Under the pieces are notes generated by a model, which did not search any database, was not told where the DNA came from, and saw nothing but the letters and a program-made list of their open reading frames with translations. The translations under genes and the position numbers were made by a program. Below are positions 34,314 through 42,928 of a stretch of 64,000 nucleotides of DNA, piece by piece. Position 1 is the stretch's first letter, and the number at the start of each line of letters is the position of its first letter. Source of the DNA: Minisyncoccota bacterium (GTDB taxonomy: Bacteria > Patescibacteriota > Minisyncoccia > Minisyncoccales > Minisyncoccaceae); assembly GCA_028704295.1 (NCBI GenBank), contig JAQVLF010000001.1, forward strand, positions 7,313-71,312, read 5' to 3'.

Positions 34314-34643
34314 TTATCTATTATCGCCATCGCCATGAATTTGATTTCTTTCCATTCTTGAAAAAAGCTTTTCAATATTTCCTTCTGCAACATCATCAAA
34401 TTCAATGCCTAGCTCTTTTGATAAATTAGCAATGTACCAAAGTACGTCTCCTAATTCTTTTTTTATCTCCTCCTTTTTTTCAGGAGAAACTACTCCATTA
34501 TTATCTCTTAGAACTTTCTTTATTTTTTCTGCCACTTCCCCTGCTTCCCCAACAAGTCCCAAAGTGGGATATATGAAATTATTATTTATATTTGGATAAA
34601 CCGCAGTTTGTCTTGATTTCTCTTGATATTCATTAAATGTCAT
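34314..34643 (-). CDS. MazG-like nucleotide pyrophosphohydrolase
   Basis: 109 aa. GLVGEAGEVAEKIKK and ELGDVLWYIANLS are the E-x2-E/E-x2-D metal motifs of all-alpha NTP pyrophosphatases. House-cleaning of noncanonical or excess dNTPs. Start at 34643 (MTFNEYQ); overlaps the surface-protein gene by 11 bp. Confidence 0.9.
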   Translation of the reverse strand: MTFNEYQEKSRQTAVYPNINNNFIYPTLGLVGEAGEVAEKIKKVLRDNNGVVSPEKKEEIKKELGDVLWYIANLSKELGIEFDDVAEGNIEKLFSRMERNQIHGDGDNR

Positions 34644-36039
34644 ACAATTTATTTTTATTATTTTTCTTACTATTTTTACGAGACTTTTTCTTCTTTTTAT
34701 TTCCATTATTCTTCCATTTAGTTAGAAGGATATAAAAAGCTAATACAGCTAAAATAGCTAATCCAGAAAGCACCAAAAATTGAGCTGCTATATTTACAGC
34801 CATTTTTTTATCAATAATCAGAATCGCTTTTTTATTTTTAACGCTTACACCGTCATCTCCGATCGTCATTAAGTACAAACTATATAAGCCTGGATCAAGC
34901 TTATCTATAGCGTACACAAATTTCCCATCATTAGAAACATTTGATATTTTTTCTATATTAGATTCCTGTCCCAATATAGAGGCATAAACTTTCGAATTAG
35001 GATCATCAACATAGCCTGATATAAACAATTCATCTCTTCCTAATATGATACCAGAAAAATGAGGAGAATTAATCTCTTTGACTTTAATATTTTCTTCCTT
35101 TTCTAAATAATTTGAAGCTTTATCATACGCTCTTAATTTAACTTCATAGTTTCCTTTTTTAATTGGATTCAAATTAAAAGTATTTTCTGTTGTATAATAT
35201 TTCTCATTTAAACAAGGAATTTCTATTTCATAAAAATCAATCGAGGATAAATCATCAACTGCATTAAGTTCGATTATACCATCCACTATGTTTGCATCAA
35301 AGCTTTGAGGATTTTTAGTGTCAATCATTATCTTTCTATGTTCAATAGAGCTCCATTTTCCATCTAAAAAACACCTTATATGAAAATACCAAATTCCATC
35401 ATCAAGCTTAATCTCTTTTTCATATATAGGTTCATTATAATCTACGCTTGGATAAGAATCTGGCTTATTATCTATTAGAAGCTTAACTCTTTCGGTTCCT
35501 TTGGGAAGCTGCCAAGATAACTTTACATCTTGATTTGAGTAAAAGCTGTTTGGATCAGGATGAGTAGAAGAGGATATATTAAAAAGGCTTATTTTTTCCT
35601 CTCTTAATAATGAATCTACTTTGTTAAGTTCATTATCTGCTGTCAATGTTGTTCCAGATGCAATACTAAGCTTGAGATCATTGCTTTCTCCTATCTTTTT
35701 AAAGAATAAACTAAAAAGATTGTTGCCATTTATTTCAGAATTAAAAATACCATTAAAAAATAAAGCACCATCTTCACTTAGATGCGGCTCTATTCCCCAT
35801 TTTTCTAATATGGAATCATTACTTTTTTGAACATTTAAAAGCTCAAACTCGTTTGGATCAAAATTTATTACTCCTTCAATGGCTTTTAAAATTAAGCTAT
35901 CTGAATCAACGCTGATTTGAGCTTCCAAAATACCGTTGTTCTCAAAAACATTGTAATGTAAAGAAGCTGCGTCAGCTTTTATTATAGGGATAAATATGCT
36001 TAATAATATTAATAGAAGAAAAGAGGTTGCTTTTTTCAT
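34633..36039 (-). CDS. Cohesin-like/Ig-like surface protein with C-terminal anchor
   Basis: 468 aa. Signal peptide, then a cohesin-type beta domain (residues about 27-150; FDPNEFELLNV), two or three Ig-like segments (KIMIDTKNPQSFDANIVDG, KEINSPHFSGIILG), a transmembrane helix near 430-450 and a lysine-rich cytoplasmic tail. Cell-surface protein anchored from the inside; may bind partner proteins or glycans. Partners unknown. Confidence 0.75.
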   Translation of the reverse strand: MKKATSFLLLILLSIFIPIIKADAASLHYNVFENNGILEAQISVDSDSLILKAIEGVINFDPNEFELLNVQKSNDSILEKWGIEPHLSEDGALFFNGIFNSEINGNNLFSLFFKKIGESNDLKLSIASGTTLTADNELNKVDSLLREEKISLFNISSSTHPDPNSFYSNQDVKLSWQLPKGTERVKLLIDNKPDSYPSVDYNEPIYEKEIKLDDGIWYFHIRCFLDGKWSSIEHRKIMIDTKNPQSFDANIVDGIIELNAVDDLSSIDFYEIEIPCLNEKYYTTENTFNLNPIKKGNYEVKLRAYDKASNYLEKEENIKVKEINSPHFSGIILGRDELFISGYVDDPNSKVYASILGQESNIEKISNVSNDGKFVYAIDKLDPGLYSLYLMTIGDDGVSVKNKKAILIIDKKMAVNIAAQFLVLSGLAILAVLAFYILLTKWKNNGNKKKKKSRKNSKKNNKNKLYDI

Positions 36040-36050
36040 ATTGGTTTTTC

Positions 36051-37226
36051 TTATTTAAGTTTAAAATAATTTAATTTTCCTATTTTTAATACTGAACCTT
36101 GTTTTATTTTACCAATTTTTAAATTAATATCAAATACCTTTTCTCCATCTATTGAAACAGCTCCTCCTTCAAACAATCGCCTTATATCATTTTTAGATTT
36201 TCCTAAAAGCTCATAAATCAAATCTAAAAGATTTTTTTCTTTATTAAGGCTATCAAAATCTATATCAATGTAATCAATATCCTCTAACTTTCTTTTTTGG
36301 AACTTGTTCTCAAAATCATTTTGAGCCTTTTCTGCATCTTCCTTTGAATGATACTGTTCAACAATGTTAAAAGCAATTTTCTTTTTAATATTTAAAGGAT
36401 TTTCTCCTTCTTCAAGTTGTTTTTTGATCGCTTTTTTCTCTTCTTTTGAAAAAGAGGTTGTTAGATTAAGATATTCTTCTATTAATGCATCGGGAATTGA
36501 CATTGTTTTTCCATACATATCATTAGGATTATCTATAAGTCCGATATAATTTTTAAGAGACTTGCTCATTTTTTGAACTCCGTCTATCCCCCTTAAGAGC
36601 GGCATGCAAACAATGGTCTGCGGCTCCTCATTATATTTTTCTTGCAAATACCTTCCAACTAGTAAATTAAACAATTGATCTTGTCCTCCAAGCTCTACAT
36701 CAGCATTTATCGTAATAGAGTCATATCCTTGAATCAACGGATACACAATTTCGTGCATTGAAATTGGGTTACTTTTTTCAAACCTTTCTCTAAAATCATT
36801 CCTTTCCATAATCTGCTGTACGGTATACTTTGAGAGCAATGAAATAAGCTCATTTAATCGCATTTTAGACAGCCATTCTGAATTTCGCCTAACTTCAATC
36901 TTGGAAACATCTAAAATTCTGCTTAATTGATTAATATATGTTTCCGAGTTCTTTTCAATCTCTTCTTCTGATAATTGAGGCCTTGTCTTATCTTTTCCTG
37001 AAGGATCACCAATTCTTGCTGTAAAATCCCCTATAATAACAATGATTTTGTGCCCTAAATCTTGGAAATCTTTTAATTTTTTAATTGCAACAGCATGCCC
37101 TAAATGCAAATCAGGAGATGTTGGATCAAAACCCATTTTAACATTTAAAACCTTTCCACTTTCAAGCTTCTTTTTAAGCTCTCCATTGGGAAGGTTAATT
37201 TCAATGTTTTCCAATATATTTTTCAT
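36051..37226 (-). CDS. tyrS: Tyrosyl-tRNA synthetase
   Basis: 391 aa class I enzyme. GFDPTSPDLHLGHAV (HIGH as HLGH), KMSKSLKNYIG, and a C-terminal S4 RNA-binding domain (GKSKNDIRRLFEGGAVSIDG). TAAAAT about 7 bp before the ATG. Confidence 0.97.
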   Translation of the reverse strand: MKNILENIEINLPNGELKKKLESGKVLNVKMGFDPTSPDLHLGHAVAIKKLKDFQDLGHKIIVIIGDFTARIGDPSGKDKTRPQLSEEEIEKNSETYINQLSRILDVSKIEVRRNSEWLSKMRLNELISLLSKYTVQQIMERNDFRERFEKSNPISMHEIVYPLIQGYDSITINADVELGGQDQLFNLLVGRYLQEKYNEEPQTIVCMPLLRGIDGVQKMSKSLKNYIGLIDNPNDMYGKTMSIPDALIEEYLNLTTSFSKEEKKAIKKQLEEGENPLNIKKKIAFNIVEQYHSKEDAEKAQNDFENKFQKRKLEDIDYIDIDFDSLNKEKNLLDLIYELLGKSKNDIRRLFEGGAVSIDGEKVFDINLKIGKIKQGSVLKIGKLNYFKLK

Positions 37227-37278
37227 GAGTTCAATTTTAGCATAAAAATTTAATTTATTAAAGATTGAATTTTAAGAC

Positions 37279-37740
37279 TTAAAGAGCGCAGTCGATTTTT
37301 ACATCTACATTGATGGCTTCGTCATCCGCACTTATTTTATAGCCATCTTTGACAATGCAATACATTCTATTTTTCCTATAGCCTCTAAGTCCTCCCTCTG
37401 GGCTGTCCGCTATATTATACACATCTAATTCAAAGCCATTGTCTTCAAAAAAATCATCTATTTTTTGAGAATCGCTCTCAGAAATTCCCTGAACAAGGGC
37501 TTCTTTACTCAACTTCTTAACAATCGCAACATCATTATTTTCATCAATAACCCTCCATTCCATTTGAGAATCGCTTATACTTGAAAAATCAATGCCTGTA
37601 CCTTCCTCCATTAGCTCAAAAAAGAAGGTTATATTATCTTTTTCTTCAATAACATTGCTGTTTTTGAATTTAATAATTAGTCCAATAGCAATTAGAAATA
37701 GGCAAATTATTAAAATTAAAGTATATCTTCTTTTCATCAT
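37279..37740 (-). CDS. Hypothetical anchored protein (153 aa)
   Basis: Basic start, one membrane helix (about 7-24), then an acidic extracytoplasmic domain with two cysteines near the C terminus (MYCIVKDG, KIDCAL) that could form a disulfide. Not recognised. 5 bp from the ATP-grasp gene, so likely cotranscribed. Confidence 0.7.
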   Translation of the reverse strand: MMKRRYTLILIICLFLIAIGLIIKFKNSNVIEEKDNITFFFELMEEGTGIDFSSISDSQMEWRVIDENNDVAIVKKLSKEALVQGISESDSQKIDDFFEDNGFELDVYNIADSPEGGLRGYRKNRMYCIVKDGYKISADDEAINVDVKIDCAL

Positions 37741-37745
37741 AATGC

Positions 37746-39020
37746 TTATGTTTCAATTTTTAATGCTTTTTCCATCCTCCTAATATCTGCTAAAAGTTTT
37801 GATCTTTCTTCATTGAAAAATACCATTACGCAAACTGCTCGTCCACCATTTTTGGCAAACTTGCACATATCTCCTACTTTTTTATCAACTTTTAATTCTA
37901 CGCAAGACTCCAACTCTTTAACTTTTTTTAATCCCTTAATGCTTTTTAATTTTCCTTCTTTCTTGGCAAATATCTTTAAGAATGCACTGTGCCCTTTTAC
38001 TTTTTTAGGAATAATAGGCTTTTGAGGAATTCTATTTAAAACATCGTTTAAAGAATGATTGATGCCAAAAGATAATTTATATAAATAGTCTCTCCAGCCT
38101 CCCAATCTAGGACCTACTTCTATCACTTTCCATCCATCTTCTGTCCTCATCAATTCAACGTGGGCAGAATTGCTTCTTAGCCCCAATGCGTGCACTGCCT
38201 TTCTTGCAACCTCTTCTGCTTCTAGAACAGCGCTCGTCTTTAATTTTGCTGGAGTCATTTGCTGATAGCCGAAAAAGTCATCAAAGCCAATCTGCTTTCC
38301 TGTCTTTACTTTAACAAGCGGGCAAAAACGCATGCCTCCTCTAGAGTTTACATAAGCATCTATTGAATACATGTCCCCCTCCATGAATTGCTCTACTAAA
38401 AGATGAGGCTCTTTTTGCCTATCGTTTTCTTCGTACACCCTATTGATTTTTCTAAAGCAAGCTTTAAGCGTATCTCTCAGTTCTTCTTCATAAAAACAAA
38501 CGCTGACCATTAGGCTTGCTGCTAAATTAGAAGGTTTCACCATTAAGGGAAAACCTACCTTTTCTTTTATCTTTTCTAAAGTTTCTTTTGAACAATCCTT
38601 AATTAACAAATATCTTGGAGTAATCTTTTTATCGTAGCTATTAAACCTTCTTCTCATCATGTATTTCTCGACTGACCATTCAAGAGATTTTGATGTAGGA
38701 GTTTTAAGATAAGGAACATTTGGTATAATTTTTGCGAAATCAGGAATATTTTTCTCCTGCCTGCAAGTAATAGCTAAGAATTCCTCTTTATATGGCAGAA
38801 GCGCCTTCATTATCTTAACAGGATCATCAAAATCGCAAGGAATTATAAGATCAATTGGCTCCTCGCTATTAGTCAATTTTGACTCTTCCACTCCTTTATC
38901 CTTAATAATGGCTACCTTCAAATCCTTTTTTATCTTCTTTCCGTATTCCCTTATTTCCTTAATAGCTGTATCAGGAACATAATTAACAAAGAGAATAATG
39001 TTTTTTTCTTTTTTTTCCAT
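37746..39020 (-). CDS. ATP-grasp ligase (carbamoyl-phosphate-synthase-like)
   Basis: 424 aa. Pre-ATP-grasp N-terminal domain, then GFPLMVKPSNLAASLMV, LLVEQFMEGDMYSIDAYV, and VELMRTEDGWKVIEVGPRLGG. Closest in style to carboxylate-amine ligases of the biotin-carboxylase/CPSase type. Makes an amide or peptide-like bond; substrates unknown. Start at 39020. Paired with the next ATP-grasp gene. Confidence 0.85.
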   Translation of the reverse strand: MEKKEKNIILFVNYVPDTAIKEIREYGKKIKKDLKVAIIKDKGVEESKLTNSEEPIDLIIPCDFDDPVKIMKALLPYKEEFLAITCRQEKNIPDFAKIIPNVPYLKTPTSKSLEWSVEKYMMRRRFNSYDKKITPRYLLIKDCSKETLEKIKEKVGFPLMVKPSNLAASLMVSVCFYEEELRDTLKACFRKINRVYEENDRQKEPHLLVEQFMEGDMYSIDAYVNSRGGMRFCPLVKVKTGKQIGFDDFFGYQQMTPAKLKTSAVLEAEEVARKAVHALGLRSNSAHVELMRTEDGWKVIEVGPRLGGWRDYLYKLSFGINHSLNDVLNRIPQKPIIPKKVKGHSAFLKIFAKKEGKLKSIKGLKKVKELESCVELKVDKKVGDMCKFAKNGGRAVCVMVFFNEERSKLLADIRRMEKALKIET

Positions 39021-39052
39021 ATAAAATATCAAAAATAAATTGAAAATAATAC

Positions 39053-39916
39053 TTATCGACTCAACCTATTAGACTTATCTATTAAGAAATTCAACATGCT
39101 TTCCTCTATTTCAATATCATTTTGCTTCGCAAGCTCTCTGGCAATTTTAAGAGAGCAGGGAAAATTGACTTCTGCCAAATATGGCTTTCCTGTTTTTTTC
39201 TCTATCAAAATATCTACGCCTCCGAATTCGACATTCATATTTTTAACTGAATTTATTGCAATATTTTTAATTTCTTCTGATACTTGAGTGACCTCTTTCG
39301 TAGTCTTTTTAGAATTAGTTCTAAAATCATCTTCTTCCCTGATTCTTGAATAATTAAACAAAATATTATCTCCTAGAACAATTGCTCTTATCTGCTTATC
39401 ATGTTCGATAAATTCTCTTAAAATTATTCCTTTATTAATAACGTCTTCCTTAAAATAATCGATAATTGAGAACAATGATTCGAAAGATTCTATTTTCATG
39501 ACGCCAAATCCCTTGCTTCCTCCTAAAACTTTTAAAATTATAGGGAAGCCTCCTAAAAAATCAACATATTCTTTCAGCGTTTCTTTATTTTCAGTTATTA
39601 CATTAATTGTTTTAGGAGAAGGCAATTCCTGATTTTTGAAATATGCCAAAAGTCCGCCCTCTAAAAGACACTCTTCTGAAGGGCATCTATAAAAACCAAT
39701 TGCGCCTTTATACAAGACTTCTTTTTCTATAAAATTAGCAGCCTTATTATTTGGAGCTATACGATAAACTAAATCTCCTTTTTGGACATTTAAACTCAAA
39801 AGATTTGTATCAAGCGGATTAAGAGTTACAAATTCTATGCCCTTTTTGTCACAGATATTTTTAAATGCAAGATAGCTAACATCTTGATCATCTGAATTGA
39901 CGCAATAAAATTTCAT
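39053..39916 (-). CDS. ATP-grasp ligase (RimK/glutathione-synthetase-like)
   Basis: 287 aa. GGFPIILKVLGGSKGFGVMKIES, IILREFIEHDKQIRAIVLGD, and GGVDILIEKKTGKPYLAEVN give the RimK-type ATP-grasp core. Adds an amino acid or similar to a carboxylate. Lies 32 bp upstream of the other ATP-grasp gene. TAAAAT 6 bp before the ATG. Confidence 0.88.
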   Translation of the reverse strand: MKFYCVNSDDQDVSYLAFKNICDKKGIEFVTLNPLDTNLLSLNVQKGDLVYRIAPNNKAANFIEKEVLYKGAIGFYRCPSEECLLEGGLLAYFKNQELPSPKTINVITENKETLKEYVDFLGGFPIILKVLGGSKGFGVMKIESFESLFSIIDYFKEDVINKGIILREFIEHDKQIRAIVLGDNILFNYSRIREEDDFRTNSKKTTKEVTQVSEEIKNIAINSVKNMNVEFGGVDILIEKKTGKPYLAEVNFPCSLKIARELAKQNDIEIEESMLNFLIDKSNRLSR

Positions 39917-39974
39917 ATTTATATTTTATTTTTAATACTCGGTTAGATTATCACAGTCGAAATAAAAAATCAAT

Positions 39975-40697
39975 CTATTTCAATATGAAATTTGCCCTTA
40001 CTGTTATCATTATTTCTTTTTCAATTGTGCTTGTATCATACATTCCATAACTTGCTATATCCGTTGAATTTGGCTGCAATACTTGGACAACTCCCATATC
40101 AGCGCTCTTTAAAGTTCCAACTCTTCTGTCAGTGCTTTCGGCAATTGCTTCTGCTCTTTTTTGAGCATCAGCTACAGCTTCTGGCAAAAGTCCAATTCTA
40201 TCTTCTGGAAGTCTTGTATAATAATATTCTGGAGCATTAGTTTGATAAACCACATCCATGTTAATTATGTCATTTGTCTTAGAAGACAAGCTTTTTACTT
40301 TTTCAATGTCATTTGAAGTAATTACAATTTGCTGAGATAAATGATATCTTGATTCCTCATAAGCGCTTTTTTCGTAAGAATATTGTTCATACATAGAAAC
40401 AGGATATATCTCGTATTCATCTTCAGTAATTCCATTGTTCTTTAAAAAGCTGATAACTTTTTCTTCGTCAGCCTTCATCATTTCGTGTCCCTTTTTTAAT
40501 TGAGATTCAAAGACTGTCCTTGAAAAACTTGATCTTAACTTTGCCAAATCAGACTCCACTGTTTTTGTAGCTGAACCAGTCACAACAAGCGTATTGTCCA
40601 AATTCTGTATTTTAAACAAATAGTTAGAATAAATTAATACAGAGATTATGAATGACCCTGCTAGTATTAATGATGCGATTACTATTGATTTTTTCAT
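39975..40697 (-). CDS. SIMPL-domain (DUF541) membrane protein 2
   Basis: 240 aa. N-terminal helix (about 5-27), then LVVTGSATKTVESDLAKLRSSF and the C-terminal EKEIMITVRANFILK segment. Extracytoplasmic; role not established. Second of three paralogues. Confidence 0.87.
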   Translation of the reverse strand: MKKSIVIASLILAGSFIISVLIYSNYLFKIQNLDNTLVVTGSATKTVESDLAKLRSSFSRTVFESQLKKGHEMMKADEEKVISFLKNNGITEDEYEIYPVSMYEQYSYEKSAYEESRYHLSQQIVITSNDIEKVKSLSSKTNDIINMDVVYQTNAPEYYYTRLPEDRIGLLPEAVADAQKRAEAIAESTDRRVGTLKSADMGVVQVLQPNSTDIASYGMYDTSTIEKEIMITVRANFILK

Positions 40698-40731
40698 TTT
40701 TTCTTAATTTACTTATTATCCGCCTTTATTT

Positions 40732-40977
40732 TATCAAAGCTCTTCTTTTTATTCAAGTACTATAATTGCTAATCGTATTTATACTTCTGCTGGAAATTTA
40801 ATATATAGACAAATAAAGCCTGCACTTATATTTGACTACGTACTCAAAGAATATAAAGACTATCATTACAAAATAGCTGAAATGGAAAAAGCTGTTCTTG
40901 ATTATCTTTATCTTAATGCATGTATTAAGAATAAAAAAGATTTTGAAGGGATACGCTTCAACGCAATTGCAAAATAG
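40732..40977 (+). pseudogene. Remnant of an AbiEi-like type IV antitoxin/regulator
   Basis: No start codon, but the frame reads ANRIYTSAGNLIYRQIKPAL, then HYKIAEMEKAVLDYLYLNA, close to the 'spEKAllD.lyl' segment of AbiEi-family proteins, and stops at TAG 40977. A continuation KKRVNKFLKY appears in another frame just after. No AbiEii toxin gene is nearby. A degraded defence/toxin-antitoxin gene beside the DGR. Confidence 0.55.
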
Positions 40978-41027
40978 AACATTAAAAAAAGAGTTAATAA
41001 ATTCTTAAAATATATAGGACATGCTTA

Positions 41028-42026
41028 TTATACCAACTTAATCTTTTGATAAATTATTAAAAATAAAATAAAACATATCTTTGTAAAAATGCTTTTCTTT
41101 AAAAAATAGGATTGTGTTTTTCTTGCATAGGCCCTCCATGTATTAAAGGCTTCTTTAAACGTTCTCTTCTTAATCTTCTTTATCATTTTCAAAACTGTCT
41201 TCTTTCTCGGCAAAGTATATTTTTCAAAAATGACGTATCCTAAAAAGTCTATTCCATTTAAAACAGGAAAAATGCTTGTTGCTTTTTCTTTATACTTTAA
41301 GTCTAGCTTACAATTTAAAAATATCTCTAATTTGTCTTTGGTTCTCCTTAACTCTTTTTTCTCTTTTTTGAAAATCACAAAATCATCCATGTACCTAAAA
41401 AAACATTTAGACTTTAAACCTCTTTTAACGAATTGATCCATTTCATTTAAATAGATATTGGCAAACAATTGAGAAGTTAAGTTTCCAATAGGAATTCCTT
41501 TTTCATTGCTTTTAATAATTGTATCAATTAAATTCAAGGCCTTTTTATCTTTAACTTTTCGTTTGATTATTTTAAATAACAAGCTGTTGCTTATGCTGTC
41601 GAAATACTTCGAAATATCTGCCTTGAAGCAAAAAAAATCACCTTTGTTTTTTAATTTTCTCTTAAAATCATTGACTGCCCTATGATTTCCTTTTCCTTTT
41701 CTGCAGGCATATGAATAATGATAGAAAGTATTGTCAAAAATTGGAGTAATGAAATTGCATAAAGCATGATGGACTAATCTATCTTTAACCTGAGGAGCTT
41801 TTATCTCTCTTTTTTTAGAATCCCTTACAATAAACTTTTTATAGCCTCCGTGAATATATGTTTCTTCTTTTAAATCTTTTTGAATTTTAAATAAGTTTTC
41901 TTCCAAATTAAAAGAGAACTCTAATATTTCTCTTTTATATCTTTTATTCTTTCTAACTTTTAAATATGAATGATGTAAATTGTTAAAAGAATGAATTTGA
42001 CTATAAAAATTGCCTTTTCTCTTCAT
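41028..42026 (-). CDS. DGR reverse transcriptase
   Basis: 332 aa group-II-intron-like RT without maturase or endonuclease domains. Catalytic D137 in FKADISKYFDS, motif 4 GIPIGNLTSQ (177-186; the SQ form marks DGR RTs), YMDD (212-215), and the thumb-side IDFLGY. Copies the template repeat RNA with errors at adenines, making cDNA that replaces the variable repeat. Start at 42026 (MKRKGNFY) rather than 42059, matching DGR RT N termini. Directly downstream of the template repeat, in the order target-avd-TR-RT. Confidence 0.97.
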   Translation of the reverse strand: MKRKGNFYSQIHSFNNLHHSYLKVRKNKRYKREILEFSFNLEENLFKIQKDLKEETYIHGGYKKFIVRDSKKREIKAPQVKDRLVHHALCNFITPIFDNTFYHYSYACRKGKGNHRAVNDFKRKLKNKGDFFCFKADISKYFDSISNSLLFKIIKRKVKDKKALNLIDTIIKSNEKGIPIGNLTSQLFANIYLNEMDQFVKRGLKSKCFFRYMDDFVIFKKEKKELRRTKDKLEIFLNCKLDLKYKEKATSIFPVLNGIDFLGYVIFEKYTLPRKKTVLKMIKKIKKRTFKEAFNTWRAYARKTQSYFLKKSIFTKICFILFLIIYQKIKLV

Positions 42027-42221
42027 AAAATTTAAATTTAAACAAATTAAAAGGCCCATTTAAGTTAATTAGGATGTTCGAATATTTCTACTAAAACCAA
42101 TTAAAGATACGGGCCCAATATTTTCCCTTTTGATTAGTTAATCTACTCGGAAAGGAATAAAGCCAGTATTTTGTAATGGCTCTGTCAGCAATCCTTAGAT
42201 TAGCTGATTCCGGCCGTGAAA

Positions 42222-42338
42222 CTACCGGGCACACCGAAACCCAATGTTGTTGTTCCGATTCTCGGGCGAATTGTTCAGATTCAAAGCAAACACCCCGGCG
42301 TTGGAAGTGTTGTTCCAATTCCCGCCGCGTAGAAACGC
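42222..42338 (-). repeat. DGR template repeat (TR)
   Basis: 117 bp matching VR 42812-42928 at an offset of 590. Read on the coding strand it holds AAC/AAT codons at the variable positions, about 26 adenines in the core. All nine internal differences from VR are at TR adenines. The only others are one T/G near the 5' edge (42331) and G/A in the codon after the 3' edge. The RT acts on RNA from this strand. An open frame across it (42091-42318) is a by-product. Confidence 0.96.
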
Positions 42339-42374
42339 AGACCTATTTGTGCGGCTCTATCCCTTTGAAATAGA

Positions 42375-42719
42375 CTAGATTAATACTTGTTGGAAGCCTC
42401 CCAAAAGCCGTCCTAATTCAACAACTTTCTCTTCGAGACTCTCATATTTCTTCATATTAATGAAGGTAAAATCTTTTGAAAGCCTGATGAAAATTTTTAA
42501 TTTTTGAAGTTCTATATCTAATTTTTTAAAATAATTTGGCGTTGCTTTTCCTAAATTTATCACAATTACTAATTCTAAAATTGTGATCAATGTATTTTCT
42601 ATTTTTTGACCTAATATGAATCTCTGATTTTTCGGAAATTTTGCAATCGCCGGATGGATTTCTAGAATCAAGTCATATGTCTTTTGAAATAATATTAATT
42701 TCTCATGATTCATATTCAA
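42375..42719 (-). CDS. avd: DGR accessory variability determinant Avd
   Basis: 114 aa, all helical, basic. LILFQKTYDLIL, KFPKNQRFILGQKIENTL, LQKLKIFIRLSKDF, VELGRLLGGFQQ are close to Avd of known DGRs (four-helix bundle forming a pentamer that binds the RT and TR RNA). Lies between target gene and TR. Start 42719 or the next ATG at 42713. Confidence 0.96.
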   Translation of the reverse strand: MNMNHEKLILFQKTYDLILEIHPAIAKFPKNQRFILGQKIENTLITILELVIVINLGKATPNYFKKLDIELQKLKIFIRLSKDFTFINMKKYESLEEKVVELGRLLGGFQQVLI

Positions 42720-42768
42720 TTTTTAAAAATCAGTTTTATCTTAATGCTTTTTTCCTTTAAAATGCGGG

Positions 42769-42791
42769 GCATTTTTCTAAAAGAAAAATGC
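42769..42791. promoter_or_regulatory. Hairpin just downstream of the variable repeat
   Basis: Perfect 10-bp stem GCATTTTTCT/AGAAAAATGC with a 3-nt loop, 20 bp past the VR/stop codon on the coding strand. In Bordetella phage BPP-1 a hairpin at this place, after the IMH, promotes target recognition. It could also act as a terminator for the target gene. Confidence 0.7.
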
Positions 42792-42811
42792 ACTTTCAGA
42801 TTATCAGACGA

Positions 42812-42928
42812 TTACCGGGCACACCGAAACCCAACGTTGTAGTTCCGATTCTCGGGCGAAGTGTCCAGAATCAAAGCAAACACCCCGGCGTAGGAAGTGT
42901 AGTCCCAATACCCGCCGCGTCGAAACGC
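42812..42928 (-). repeat. DGR variable repeat (VR)
   Basis: The last 39 codons of the target gene including the stop. Compared with TR, residues 371, 373, 374, 377, 384, 386, 387, 394 and 396 are changed by A-to-T, A-to-G or A-to-C changes on the coding strand. The GC-rich end (RCAR codons, TGTGCCCGG) is unchanged, as expected of the initiation of mutagenic homing region. Confidence 0.96.

Noticed and set aside
42091..42318. Open reading frame of 75 codons across the DGR template repeat
   Set aside because: It lies over the non-coding TR in a different frame from the VR, and its protein makes no sense; the TR functions as RNA.
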